Shown here: in pieces, positions 36,342 to 44,144 of the stretch
Numbering within the stretch: the first letter of the stretch is position 1
Layout of the letters: each line of letters starts with the position of its first letter
Origin: Aphanothece saxicola GSE-SYN-MK-01-06B
GTDB lineage: Bacteria > Cyanobacteriota > Cyanobacteriia > PCC-6307 > Cyanobiaceae
Assembly (NCBI GenBank): GCA_019359745.1
Contig: JAHHGT010000002.1
Location: 1-64,000 of the forward strand
Direction of reading: 5' to 3'
Length of the DNA stretch: 64,000 nucleotides
Program-made: the position numbers and the translations under genes
The notes under the pieces: generated by a model
Told to the model about the DNA's origin: nothing
Database searches by the model: none
What the model saw: only the letters and a program-made list of their open reading frames with translations

Positions 36342-37646
36342 ATGCCCCTCCGCCGCCGCTCCCCTACCCCACCCACCCGGGGGCGACGGCCATGGGCCTT
36401 CAAGCTGGTCGCCACAGGCCTGGCTATTCCGTTGCTGACCTCCGTGGGTGGCTGCAGTGGCCATCGTCTGCAGCCCATGCTCCGCCCCCTCCAGGGCACC
36501 CTCTACATCGCGGTCGGTGTCAGTGAGGATGCCATCGACGGCGAACTGCAGAAGGAGATCCGGGCGCGCACGACCATGCTGCAGACCACCTTCCGCACCC
36601 TGCAGCCGAAGGTCCGGCTCCAGGTGGAGGTGTTCGCGGAGGAGAGCCTGCCCAACGAACTGCGGCTGCGCAACAGCACCGGCCTGAGCCCGGATCTGCT
36701 GCTGGTGAACGAGTCCACCGCCCGTGATCTGGCCCGGGAGAAGCTGATCGACACCGTGTCGTTTCCGGCCGCGCTCCTGGATCAGCTGGATGCGGGTTCG
36801 GTGGTGCGGGTACGGCGCTCCGATGGGACCCTGACCGGCCTCCCGATGGAGCTGCAGCCCCAGGTGGCCTGTTTCGATCGCCGGCGCGTGCCTCGTAGCC
36901 CCGCCACCCTGAGCGAGTTGCTGGCCTTCAGCGCCAAGGGGATGGAGGTGGGGCTCTCCCTCGATGCCATCAGCCTGGCCTGGACCCTGGGTCCCCTCGG
37001 TGCCATCGATGCCGTCAGCAGCCTTCTGGCCAGGGAGCCGGTGACGCCCGTCACCCGTCAGGGCCTGGCGAACTGGCTGGGGTGGCTGCGCCAGGCGGAC
37101 CAGCAACAGCACGTCACCTTTTTCCCCACCGAGACCGAACTGATCAAGGAACTGACCGCCGGGACCCTCGACTGGATTCCCTGCCGCAGCATCAACCTCA
37201 CCCGCGTCAAGGCAGGCCTCGGCCAGAACCTGGGCGTGGCCCCCCTGCCCTCTGGGCCCTTCGGCGGCGCCAGCCCGATCACCCGGGAGCGGGTGCTGGC
37301 CTTCGGGGTCAACTCGAGTCCGGTCCAGCGCCGGCTGGCCCTGGCCCTGGCCCGCTTCGCCATCAGCCCCCTGCACCAGCGGGACATCGTCCTGCGCAGC
37401 CAGTACGTGCTGCCGGTGAACCGGGAGGTGGCGCCACCGGTGCGCAGTTCCTCGGTGGTGGCGGCCATGGTGGAAGGCCGCCAGCAGTCACTGCAGCGAT
37501 CGACGATCCGGCTGATCGCGGCCAGCAGCAAGGAACAGAGAGAGGCCTGGCAGGCCCTGCTCACCCGGTTCCTCTTCGATGATCTGAGCCAGCAGGACAC
37601 CCTCAAGGGCCTGATCGAGCTCCTGGGCGGCGGGAGGTCCCGATGA
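36342..37646 (+). CDS. extracellular solute-binding lipoprotein coupled to MscS
   Basis: From ATG 36342, 434 residues. A lipobox VGGC (Cys38) follows a short hydrophobic signal. The body resembles family 1 (sugar or spermidine/putrescine type) solute-binding proteins: LRLRNSTGLSPDLLLVNEST (substrate lobe), ACFDRRRVPRSPATLSELLA and ITRERVLAFGVNSSPVQRR. No permease or ATPase gene follows; instead the stop overlaps the start of an MscS gene (ATGA at 37643). This suggests that binding protein and channel act together, for example as a sensor of periplasmic solute, which is inference. GTG at 36339 is immediately before the ATG. Confidence 0.8.
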   Translation: MPLRRRSPTPPTRGRRPWAFKLVATGLAIPLLTSVGGCSGHRLQPMLRPLQGTLYIAVGVSEDAIDGELQKEIRARTTMLQTTFRTLQPKVRLQVEVFAEESLPNELRLRNSTGLSPDLLLVNESTARDLAREKLIDTVSFPAALLDQLDAGSVVRVRRSDGTLTGLPMELQPQVACFDRRRVPRSPATLSELLAFSAKGMEVGLSLDAISLAWTLGPLGAIDAVSSLLAREPVTPVTRQGLANWLGWLRQADQQQHVTFFPTETELIKELTAGTLDWIPCRSINLTRVKAGLGQNLGVAPLPSGPFGGASPITRERVLAFGVNSSPVQRRLALALARFAISPLHQRDIVLRSQYVLPVNREVAPPVRSSSVVAAMVEGRQQSLQRSTIRLIAASSKEQREAWQALLTRFLFDDLSQQDTLKGLIELLGGGRSR

Positions 37647-38875
37647 ACCTGCTGCTGCTGGAGATCGCCGGCTGGTTCGGCTACCTGCAGCGGCTGGAGG
37701 TGCGCCTCCAGGTGATCGTGCTGCTGCTGGTGTTCCTGGGCCAGGGGCCGTTGCGCCGCCGGCTGGCCCCCCGGGTTCCCCTGGCGCAACGATCCGACGT
37801 GGTGATCCCCCTCATGCTGGGTCTGTTTTCGCTGGTCCTGGGGTTGGCTGGCCTGCCCAACGGCCTGGTGCTGCTGGGCCTGCTCCTTTACCTCGGCTGG
37901 CTGGGTCTGGCGGGGGTGCGCCAGCTGCTGGCACGGTTCGTCCAGCCGCAGCAGCTGCAGGTGCTGGAGACCCGCCTGATCCGCCCGGCCTACCTGCTGG
38001 TCGCCGCCCTGCTGGTGATCCGGGTGTTCGACAACCCCCAGGATCTGGCCCTCATCCCCCTCGGCCAATGGTTCGGCTCCGAGGTCACCCTGGGCAGCTT
38101 CTTCCTGTCGGTGGTCATCGTCTATGTGCTGGCCATGGGCACCGGACCGCCGGCCCAGGGGGTTGCCTGGGTGGTGCAGCGCAGCGTGGGCATCAGCAAC
38201 GGCAGCCGGCGGGCCCTGGCCCTGATGATCCGCTATGCCGCGGTGGCGATCGGGATCGTCTGGGCCCTTGATCATGTGGGCTTCAATCGCACGGCGATCC
38301 TGGCGGTGGCCGGTGGCCTCTCGGTGGGCCTGGGCTTCGGCATCAAGGAAGTCTTTTCCAATTTCGTCAGTGGTTTGTGGCTGTTGTTTGAGGGATCGGT
38401 GCGGCCCGGTGAGGTGCTGTTCATCGATGGTGATCCGTGCGAGGTGCGCAGCCTCGGCCTGCGGGCCGCCGTGCTCTGGCGCGACCGAGATAATGCCGAG
38501 CTGGTGATCCCGAACCAGACGTTCTTCACGAGCACCACCGTCACCTACACGGGCAGCGACACGTTGCGGCGCAGCCAGGTGCTGGTGAGCGCGGCTTACC
38601 ACCATGATCCGGAGGTGGTGATCGCCCTGCTGGAGGCGACGGCCCGCAGCCAGAAACGCGTTCTTCCGAACCCGGCACCAAAGGGCCTGTTGCTCCGCTA
38701 TGGCGATTCCTCCATCGACTACGCCCTGCGCTTCTGGATCGCCAATCCGATGGATAACGTCTCGATCTGCAGCGAAGTCCAGGCCGCCATCTGGCAGGCC
38801 TTCCGGGACCGGGACATCGAGATCCCCTTTCCCCAGCAGGTGCAGTATCAGGTGGAGGGACCACCGAAGAGCTGA
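37643..38875 (+). CDS. MscS-family mechanosensitive ion channel
   Basis: 410 residues: about six N-terminal membrane segments (to residue 230), then the MscS pore helix and beta domain with AILAVAGGLSVGLGFGIKEV (about residues 215-235), FSNFVSGLWLLFEGSVRPGE, and the cytoplasmic mixed domain ending in VQYQVEG. Pore helix Gly/Ala pattern is intact. It is translationally coupled to the lipoprotein gene. A second MscS gene is at 60688-62418. Confidence 0.93.
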   Translation: MNLLLLEIAGWFGYLQRLEVRLQVIVLLLVFLGQGPLRRRLAPRVPLAQRSDVVIPLMLGLFSLVLGLAGLPNGLVLLGLLLYLGWLGLAGVRQLLARFVQPQQLQVLETRLIRPAYLLVAALLVIRVFDNPQDLALIPLGQWFGSEVTLGSFFLSVVIVYVLAMGTGPPAQGVAWVVQRSVGISNGSRRALALMIRYAAVAIGIVWALDHVGFNRTAILAVAGGLSVGLGFGIKEVFSNFVSGLWLLFEGSVRPGEVLFIDGDPCEVRSLGLRAAVLWRDRDNAELVIPNQTFFTSTTVTYTGSDTLRRSQVLVSAAYHHDPEVVIALLEATARSQKRVLPNPAPKGLLLRYGDSSIDYALRFWIANPMDNVSICSEVQAAIWQAFRDRDIEIPFPQQVQYQVEGPPKS

Positions 38876-39101
38876 AGGGTGCAGCCCCAGCGAAGGTCCC
38901 ACGGCCGGGGACCGCGGCCCTGAGCACCGCCGGCGATGGCGGCCTCGTGGTTAGCCCGCCTGAGCGGATTGCGACCCTCCGGCCATGGTCATCGACCGGG
39001 GCCGGGCGCACAGCCGCTGACGCGAGAGCGGCCGGGATGAGTAGGGACAGAGAGCAGGGAAAGCCGAACCGCGCCCAACGGGCGATCGCAGGCCCGAGTT
39101 G

Positions 39102-39107
39102 TACAAT
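39102..39107 (+). promoter_or_regulatory. candidate -10 of cyAbrB gene
   Basis: TACAAT at 39102-39107, inside GTTGTACAATTT, is 29 bp upstream of the cyAbrB ATG. No clear -35 is visible. The 260-bp gap from 38876 holds no other gene that I can support. Confidence 0.4.
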
Positions 39108-39135
39108 TTCGCCCAATACCCACCGCCATTGCATC

Positions 39136-39504
39136 ATGCTCAAAGGTGCCGATCTGCTCGCCAAGGTGAAAGAGCTGGGAGACGCTTCAAAATCGGATCT
39201 GGTCCGCAGCTGTGGCTACGTGAGCACCAAGAAGGACGGCAATGAACGCCTGAACTTCACAGCTTTCTACGAAGCGCTTCTCGATGCCAAGGGGATCAAC
39301 CTCGGCGACGGCGTGGGCAAGGCGGCCACCAAGGCCGGCCGCAAACTCGGCTATACCGCCAAAGTCCAGTTCAACGGCAACCTGCTGGTGGGCAAGGCCT
39401 ACACCGCCATGCTGGGCCTCGAGCCGGGCGACGAATTCGAGATCAAGCTGGGACGCAAGGCGATTCGCCTGGTGCCGGTGGGTGGCTCCGACGACGACGA
39501 GTGA
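39136..39504 (+). CDS. cyanobacterial AbrB-like transcription regulator (cyAbrB)
   Basis: 122 residues starting MLKGADLLAKVKELGDASKS, the standard cyAbrB N-terminal helix-rich segment, with the AbrB-like swapped-hairpin part at the C-terminus (KVQFNGNLLVGKAYTAMLGLE, then GDEFEIKLGRKAIRLVPVG) and an acidic DDDE tail. cyAbrB proteins control carbon/nitrogen balance and photosynthetic gene expression in cyanobacteria and bind DNA. All cyanobacteria have one or two. The start is well supported by length and by the TACAAT upstream. Confidence 0.95.
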   Translation: MLKGADLLAKVKELGDASKSDLVRSCGYVSTKKDGNERLNFTAFYEALLDAKGINLGDGVGKAATKAGRKLGYTAKVQFNGNLLVGKAYTAMLGLEPGDEFEIKLGRKAIRLVPVGGSDDDE

Positions 39505-39574
39505 GCTGACCGCACAACCGCGGCTGCCCTGTGACGGAATGTGCAGACCTGCGCTGTAGCCGTTACTGCCGATC

Positions 39575-39580
39575 TAGAAT
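39575..39580 (+). promoter_or_regulatory. candidate -10 for a small RNA
   Basis: TAGAAT (39575-39580), five of six to TATAAT, lies 70 bp after the cyAbrB stop. It sits just before a short region with two hairpins; no matching -35 is visible at 17 bp (39552-39557). Confidence 0.4.
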
Positions 39581-39586
39581 GATCTT

Positions 39587-39664
39587 GCGGGGCAGGGAGA
39601 TTGATCAACTCCCCACTGCTTTCGCAAAGTAACCCCCTCGGGCCCGCCCCGAGGGGGTTACGCA
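39587..39664 (+). ncRNA. candidate small RNA, about 78 nt
   Basis: From the predicted start 39587 the transcript would have a first hairpin, GCA/GGGAG paired with CTCCC/TGC (about 39593-39623), then an unpaired TTTCGCAAA stretch and a very strong terminator-like stem (39629-39661). It does not contain the Yfr1 core ACTCCTCACAC, and I could not match it to Yfr2-5. Alternatively it is the 3' UTR of cyAbrB. Confidence 0.35.
39629..39661 (+). terminator. strong hairpin terminator without U-run
   Basis: GTAACCCCCTCGG (39629-39641) pairs perfectly with CCGAGGGGGTTAC (39649-39661) over 13 bp with a 7-base loop. No run of T follows (GCATTGATG), so efficiency is uncertain, but this is the clearest stem in the window and separates cyAbrB from the next genes. 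Confidence 0.7.
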
Positions 39665-39775
39665 TTGATGGGGCAGGCGATCGCCGCCATGTGCTTTGGA
39701 ATGCACATGAATGGGCCTGGCGTCAATCCATCCGCAACTTTCTGTTACGTTGAGGGCTGATGCGTGGTTCTACCC

Positions 39776-39988
39776 ATGCCTTACCCCTCACCCCACTCCG
39801 CTGCAGCCCCCCACCCCGGCGGGTTCGTCCAGCTGAGCAGCCGCCAGGGCGGCACCTACCAAGTCATCAGCATCGACGAAGAAACCGACAGCTGCTGGGT
39901 GCGGCGCTGGCCCCTGACCCGCCACGGCTCCCCCGCCTTCTCCGTGGCCCTGCCGGACCTCCGCCCCCTGCAGACGACGGGCCGCTGA
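39776..39988 (+). CDS. small conserved protein (SH3-like fold guess)
   Basis: 70 residues from ATG 39776: a Pro/His-rich start, then FVQLSSRQGGTYQVISIDEE, TDSCWVRRWPLTRHGSPAFS and VALPDLRPLQ. The pattern 'value, Tyr-x-Val-x-x-Ile-D...CWVRRWPL' looks like a small beta-barrel (SH3-like) protein. Picocyanobacteria have many such genes. No function known. Confidence 0.6.
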   Translation: MPYPSPHSAAAPHPGGFVQLSSRQGGTYQVISIDEETDSCWVRRWPLTRHGSPAFSVALPDLRPLQTTGR

Positions 39989-40022
39989 GCCTTTTCACCT
40001 TGCCCTGAAACGGAGCACTCCC

Positions 40023-40139
40023 ATGATCCCGATGGGTTTCGTCGTCGCCTCACGCCTGTTCTGCCGGGCCGGCCGCCTGGTGCTGCTGGCGGCTTCCCTG
40101 GCCCTGCTCGGCGAGGCCCTGGCGCACGCCGCCTCCTGA
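40023..40139 (+). CDS. candidate 38-residue membrane or signal-like microprotein
   Basis: ATG 40023 to TGA 40139, with GGAG about 8 bp upstream. MIPMGFVVASRLFCRAGRLV then a hydrophobic LLAASLALLGEALAHAAS end. It lies between the small protein gene and the metal permease gene, 37 bp upstream of the latter. No homologue known to me; could be a leader or chance. Confidence 0.35.
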   Translation: MIPMGFVVASRLFCRAGRLVLLAASLALLGEALAHAAS

Positions 40140-40176
40140 CGGCAGGGGGCCCGGGCAGCCTGGGTACCCTGGGCCG

Positions 40177-41034
40177 ATGGCGGTGGACATGACAGAGGGA
40201 TCGACCTTGGTGGAGTTGCTTCAGCTGCCGTTCATGCAGCGTGCTCTCCTCGGCGGTCTGTTGAGTGGCGCCCTGGGGGGGGTGTTGGGCAGTTTCGCGG
40301 TGCTGCGCCAGCTCTCGTTTTTCAGTGATGCCCTGGGGCATTCCGCCCTGCTCGGCATCACCCTGGGAATCCTGCTGGGCATCGATCCCACCCTGGTGCT
40401 GATCCCCTTCGCGGTGCTGTTCGCCCTGATGACGAACCAGCTGGTGCAACGCAGCCGCCTGCCGGCGGATGCCCTGCTGAACATCGTCTACTCGTCGTCC
40501 CTGGCCATGGCCGTGGTGGCTCTGAGCCTGCTGCGGGTCTACAAGGGCGGCATCCAGCAGCTGCTCTTCGGCGACATCCTGGGGGTCACCTGGCTCGACC
40601 TCTCCCTGATCGGGCTCCTGCTCGTCATCACCACCGGCTACCTCACCCTCACCCGCCGCGACCAGGTGCTGCTCACCCTTGACGAACCGCTCGCCCGCTC
40701 GCGGGGGGTCGCCGTCTCCCTGCACCGGCTGCTGTTTCTGATCCTGCTGGCCGTGGTGGTGGCCATCTCCGTCAAGGCCGTGGGGGTGCTGCTGATCAGC
40801 GCCTTTGTGGTCATCCCCGCCTGCGCCTCGCGGCTGGTGAGCCGCCGCTTTGACACCTATGTGGTTCTGGCCGCCGGGTTGGGGGCCGCCTGCGCCGTGC
40901 TGGGCCTGCTGCTCTCGGCCGCCTTCGCCCTGCCGTCGGGCCCGAGCGTGGTGATCGCCCAGCTGGTGGGCTTCCTCACGGCCCTGGCACTGGCTCCATG
41001 GCGGGGAATGGTGGCGCCAGGTGGCCGGTCTTGA
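40177..41034 (+). CDS. ABC-3 type zinc/manganese transporter permease
   Basis: 285-residue ABC_3 permease (ZnuB/MntB family). N-terminal LPFMQRALLGGLLSGALGGV with GSFAVLRQLSFFSDALGHSAL is the usual family segment; eight membrane helices; ISVKAVGVLLISAFVVIPAC near residue 195-215. The partner ATPase and binding protein genes are not next to it (upstream small frame; downstream convergent cupin gene). The last 59 bp overlap the convergent cupin gene. Zinc is the default guess; manganese also possible. Confidence 0.88.
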   Translation: MAVDMTEGSTLVELLQLPFMQRALLGGLLSGALGGVLGSFAVLRQLSFFSDALGHSALLGITLGILLGIDPTLVLIPFAVLFALMTNQLVQRSRLPADALLNIVYSSSLAMAVVALSLLRVYKGGIQQLLFGDILGVTWLDLSLIGLLLVITTGYLTLTRRDQVLLTLDEPLARSRGVAVSLHRLLFLILLAVVVAISVKAVGVLLISAFVVIPACASRLVSRRFDTYVVLAAGLGAACAVLGLLLSAAFALPSGPSVVIAQLVGFLTALALAPWRGMVAPGGRS

Positions 41035-41686
41035 CCCAGATCAGGCAACCGCTCTGGCTGAAGGGGGCATGGCGGCTGCCGGGTGGGTTGCGCAGCCAGG
41101 TGCCCACCGGATAGGCACCCTGTTCGTCTTCGAACACCCCGTCGAGCACGAAGATCTCCTCGCCGCCGGGATGGGCATGCAGGGGGAAGCGGGTGTCCGG
41201 CTGCCAGCGCACCAGCGCTACATGTTCGGTGCCGAAGCCGTGCAGCGGCAGCACGCTCAGTCCAGCCACCAGGCCAGGCACGAAGGCTGAGCTCCGGGTG
41301 TCGATGACGACCCGGGTCTGGTCGGCCGGATCCATCTGCCGCAGTTTCACCAGGATGGTGCAGCCGGCCGCACTGCAGGGGGCATGGGCGGAGCCGACCG
41401 GGTTGCGCACGTAGGTACCCGGGCCGTAGTCGCCATGCTCATCCGAGAACACCCCCTCAAGCACCAGAAACTCTTCACCGCCGCCGTGGTGGTGGGGCGA
41501 AAAGCGGCTGGCGGGGGCGTAGCGGACCAGCGAGGTGGCCCGGGCGACTTCGCCGCCGTCGCGCTCCAGCAGGCGCCGCTCCACCCCGGCCAGGGGGGAG
41601 GGGTGCCAGGGCAGCGCCTCGCTGTCGACGACGGCCCGCTGGCCCAGATCGGCATGCACGCGCGTTGGGAGGGGAAAGACGGCCAT
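40976..41686 (-). CDS. bicupin ChrR-like protein of the ECF sigma locus
   Basis: 236 residues with two cupin halves: SLVRYAPASRFSPHHHGGGE and EFLVLEGVFSDEHGDYGPGT (residues about 50-95), and VALVRWQPDTRFPLHAHPGG EE (about 165-200). ChrR-like anti-sigma proteins of the RpoE/ChrR type have such a cupin at the C-terminus but usually one with an N-terminal zinc anti-sigma domain; here the N-terminal domain is missing and the adjacent RskA-like gene may supply it. It starts 4 bp after the anti-sigma stop, in the same operon. Metal binding by HHHGGGEE/HAHPGGEE is expected. Confidence 0.85.
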   Translation of the reverse strand: MAVFPLPTRVHADLGQRAVVDSEALPWHPSPLAGVERRLLERDGGEVARATSLVRYAPASRFSPHHHGGGEEFLVLEGVFSDEHGDYGPGTYVRNPVGSAHAPCSAAGCTILVKLRQMDPADQTRVVIDTRSSAFVPGLVAGLSVLPLHGFGTEHVALVRWQPDTRFPLHAHPGGEEIFVLDGVFEDEQGAYPVGTWLRNPPGSRHAPFSQSGCLIWVKTGHLAPPFPAMEPVPGP

Positions 41687-41689
41687 GGA

Positions 41690-42391
41690 TCAGATCGAAC
41701 TGGTGAGCACCATGGGCCCCCTGGGCACCGTGCCGGTGGGGTCGCCCTCGACGCTAATGCTGACGCCGCTGGCCTCGCTGGTGGGCGACAGGGGGATCGG
41801 CATGGCCACCTGGCCGCGGGCGTTGGGCACGAAATGGACGCATCCCACGGTCCGCCCCTTCACGGTGGCCCAGAGCCGGTAGGTGTGATGGGGCGGCAGC
41901 GCCGGCAGGTCGGCGAGCTTCAGCAGGTTGTGGGTGCGGTTGCCGGTGACCAGCACCTCCCCCGAGGCCGTCTGGCCCGGCAGCGCCGCCTGCAGGGGCA
42001 ACAGGCGGCGTTCACCGGGCAGGCCGGGCGGCGGCAACTGCCGCTGCAGATCAGCCAGTTGCTGGCGGGTCTGGTAGAGCTCACCGCCCAGCAGCAGCAA
42101 GCCGACGGCCAGCAGGGAGGGGCCCAGCCAGCGCCGCCACGGCCCCGGCTGGGGGCGGGGTTGCAACAGGCGCCGGCGCAGGGCGGGGGGGGGCTCCGCC
42201 GTGGCCGGCAGCGCCAGCGGCAGCAAGTCCAGGGTGGTGCTGAACTCCTCCAGGCGCCGGCGCAGCTCGGGCCGCTGCCGCAGCAGCACGGCCAGCTGGT
42301 CCCGCTCGGCTTCGTCCAGGTCTCCAAGGGCGTGGCCGGCCAGCAGGGCGTCGATTCGGGCGGCGTCGGAGGGGGTGGTCTCGGATGTCAT
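41690..42391 (-). CDS. RskA-like membrane anti-sigma factor
   Basis: 233 residues: N-terminal anti-sigma helices (DALLAGHALGDLDEAERDQL), a linker, one transmembrane helix (about residues 92-110) and an extracytoplasmic RskA-type domain (GEVLVTGNRTHNLLKLADLPALPP, then TYRLWATVKGRTVGC). RskA proteins hold ECF sigma factors at the membrane until regulated proteolysis. Its ATG overlaps the sigma stop (ATGA at 42388), so they are made in equal ratio. Confidence 0.9.
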   Translation of the reverse strand: MTSETTPSDAARIDALLAGHALGDLDEAERDQLAVLLRQRPELRRRLEEFSTTLDLLPLALPATAEPPPALRRRLLQPRPQPGPWRRWLGPSLLAVGLLLLGGELYQTRQQLADLQRQLPPPGLPGERRLLPLQAALPGQTASGEVLVTGNRTHNLLKLADLPALPPHHTYRLWATVKGRTVGCVHFVPNARGQVAMPIPLSPTSEASGVSISVEGDPTGTVPRGPMVLTSSI

Positions 42392-42969
42392 GGCTGGTCG
42401 GGCGAGTCGTGAAGCAGGGCGCGCAAGCGGATCAGCCCCTGGCGGGCGCGGGTCTTGACGGTGCCGAGGGGCAACTTCAACAGCGCACCGATGGCCGACT
42501 GGCTCAATCCCTCGTAGTAGGCCATCTCCAGCACCTGGCGCTGGTTGGCAGGGATGGCCGCGAGCGCGCCCCGGACCCTCTCCGCCAGATCCTCGGCCTC
42601 GGCACTGTCATGGGGCGTGGCCACGGCCGCTGGAAACAGGTGCTGCGACCAGCGTTGCACCAGCTGCCAGCGGTTGGCGCGCTGGTTGAGGCGGTTGATC
42701 GCCATCGAGCGCGTCAGCAGCAGCAGGTAGGCCAGCACCGGGCCCCGGTCCGGGTCGTAACGCCCCTGCTGCCAGTAGCGCAGGAAGACGTCATGGGTGA
42801 GGTCTTCGGCTTCATGGCTCGAGCGGCACAGCCGCAGAGCCAGGCGGTACACCGGACCGCTGCAGGTGTCGTACAGCTCCGCCAGATCGCCGGCGGCGTC
42901 GGTGGCGCCCTCGAGGGCGCCCCGCAGGGGGGGGCGGCGGGGTGGAGCGTCGGCGTCGGAGGGTGTCAC
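42388..42969 (-). CDS. ECF-type RNA polymerase sigma factor
   Basis: 193 residues from GTG 42969: Region 2 with LYRLALRLCRSSHEAEDLTH -like residues (about residue 35-55) and DVFLRYWQQGRYDPDRGPVL; Region 4 with ALAAIPANQRQVLEMAYYEG, LSQSAIGALLKLPLGTVKTR then ARQGLIRLRALL. Start GTG overlaps the stop of the upstream small membrane protein gene (GTGA). The set sigma - RskA - bicupin is like sigma factors responding to oxidative or light stress such as singlet oxygen. Confidence 0.92.
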   Translation of the reverse strand: MTPSDADAPPRRPPLRGALEGATDAAGDLAELYDTCSGPVYRLALRLCRSSHEAEDLTHDVFLRYWQQGRYDPDRGPVLAYLLLLTRSMAINRLNQRANRWQLVQRWSQHLFPAAVATPHDSAEAEDLAERVRGALAAIPANQRQVLEMAYYEGLSQSAIGALLKLPLGTVKTRARQGLIRLRALLHDSPDQP

Positions 42970-43229
42970 AACCGGGGGGGCAGTCGGCAGGGTTGCCGTT
43001 CTCCAGATACCGGCGATGGGTCCGATCGGATGGGGCGCGGCCAGCGACTGATGCCCACACCGGCCAGCACCAGGGCCGCCAGGGCGACGGTGGGCTGGGA
43101 CAGGAAGAACACGTTGCAGAAGCTGATCGGGTTCTCGCCCTGCAGCGGATTCGCCGGGCCAAGGTCCTGCAGTCCCTTGAGCACGGCAGCCTCCAGCCCC
43201 CTCAGCAGCCCATCGAACAGCACCGTCAT
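42966..43229 (-). CDS. small membrane protein upstream of the sigma gene
   Basis: The frame from ATG 43229 encodes 87 residues: MTVLFDGLLRGLEAAVLKGL, then QDLGPANPLQGENPISFCNV, a hydrophobic segment (VFFLSQPTVALAALVLAGVG, about 44-63) and a basic Arg/Pro tail. Its TGA (42966-42968) overlaps the sigma GTG by four bases, a coupling which supports translation. I do not recognise the family. It may be part of the signal-sensing circuit. Confidence 0.55.
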   Translation of the reverse strand: MTVLFDGLLRGLEAAVLKGLQDLGPANPLQGENPISFCNVFFLSQPTVALAALVLAGVGISRWPRPIRSDPSPVSGERQPCRLPPRL

Positions 43230-43637
43230 CTGCCCAGGATGGAGCGCTCCTACTGTTCCGGGCGTCGGCTTCGGGTCGTTGTTGTGCGCCTCCCCACCGT
43301 CCTGAGCCGGCTGTCGCGGCCGGTGTTCGTTCTGGCGTTTCAGCTGGACCCCGGCCATGGGGAGGCCGACGGGGTGATGGGGTCGTCCTTGCTCCAGGTT
43401 CACCACTAACGGTTGGAGGACATCCTCCGGGGCCGGACCTGCGCCGATCTGGTCTCCGAGGACAGCCAGGCTCGGCGGCGGGTGGCCATCGCAGCCCTCG
43501 ACCGCACCCGGCCGATCGGCTGAAGGCCGCCCGGATCCAATCCGTTACGGACGCCCGGCGGTAGTTGCTGGCGAGCGGGACCACGGCGGTTCGACGCCCG
43601 GTTTCTGCCTCCCTCCTCACACGTGCCCCCCATCCCC
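43230..43637. other. 408-bp gene-free divergent region
   Basis: Between the ECF sigma operon (minus) and the DM13 gene (plus). Several frames are open on both strands but look like GC-rich chance frames. Promoters for both sides must lie here; I cannot identify any -10/-35 pair with confidence. Confidence 0.6.
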
Positions 43638-44129
43638 ATGACCCGCTCCACCCGCACCCTGCTGACCGGCGCCCTCACCCTGGTGGCTGCCACGGCCCTG
43701 TCCGGTGCCGTCCTGCAGGCCCGCAGCCTCCGTGATCCGATCTCCCCCGCCCTGGGCTCCCTGGCCCAGGCCATGGCGAAGGCCAGCGGCAGCTTCCGCA
43801 AGGCGGAGGCTCCCGTCAGCGGCGGCTTCTCGATCAGCGAGCAGGGCGGCAAGACGGTGCTCACCCTCAGCGGCGACTTCAAGACCAACGACATGGCTCC
43901 CGATCTCTGGGTGGCCTTCAGCCCCTCCGCCACGCCCCTGGCCATGAGCAAGGCCCCTGCCTTTCCCCTCAAGCCCGGCAGCTACACGCTGCTCTCGAAG
44001 CTGAAATCCAGCAAGGGGGCCCAGAGCTACGTGATCCCCGCCTCGATCGACCTCAAGGCCCAGAAATCGGTACTGATCTGGTGCCAGAAATTCAACGCCA
44101 CGATGGCCTGGTCGCCCCTCAATCCCTGA
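43638..44129 (+). CDS. DM13-domain secreted protein
   Basis: 163 residues. Signal peptide MTRSTRTLLTGALTLVAATA, then a DM13 domain: KAEAPVSGGFSISEQGGKTV, LSGDFKTNDMAPDLWVAF, LLSKLKSSKGAQSYVIPASI and SVLIWCQKFNATMAWSPL. The strictly conserved single Cys in the IWC motif, proposed to be redox active in DM13 domains, is kept. Next to a molybdoprotein and cytochrome pair, it could be an electron carrier, inferred from the gene order. A GTG at 43623 is less likely. Confidence 0.85.
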   Translation: MTRSTRTLLTGALTLVAATALSGAVLQARSLRDPISPALGSLAQAMAKASGSFRKAEAPVSGGFSISEQGGKTVLTLSGDFKTNDMAPDLWVAFSPSATPLAMSKAPAFPLKPGSYTLLSKLKSSKGAQSYVIPASIDLKAQKSVLIWCQKFNATMAWSPLNP

Positions 44130-44144
44130 GCAACGCAGGCCCCA

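Noticed and set aside
37058-38902. 614-codon minus-strand frame opposite the lipoprotein and MscS genes
   Set aside because: Composition is biased and lacks start context or domain; the plus strand genes are convincing.
39587-39664. Assignment as Yfr1
   Set aside because: The conserved unpaired core ACTCCTCACAC is missing.
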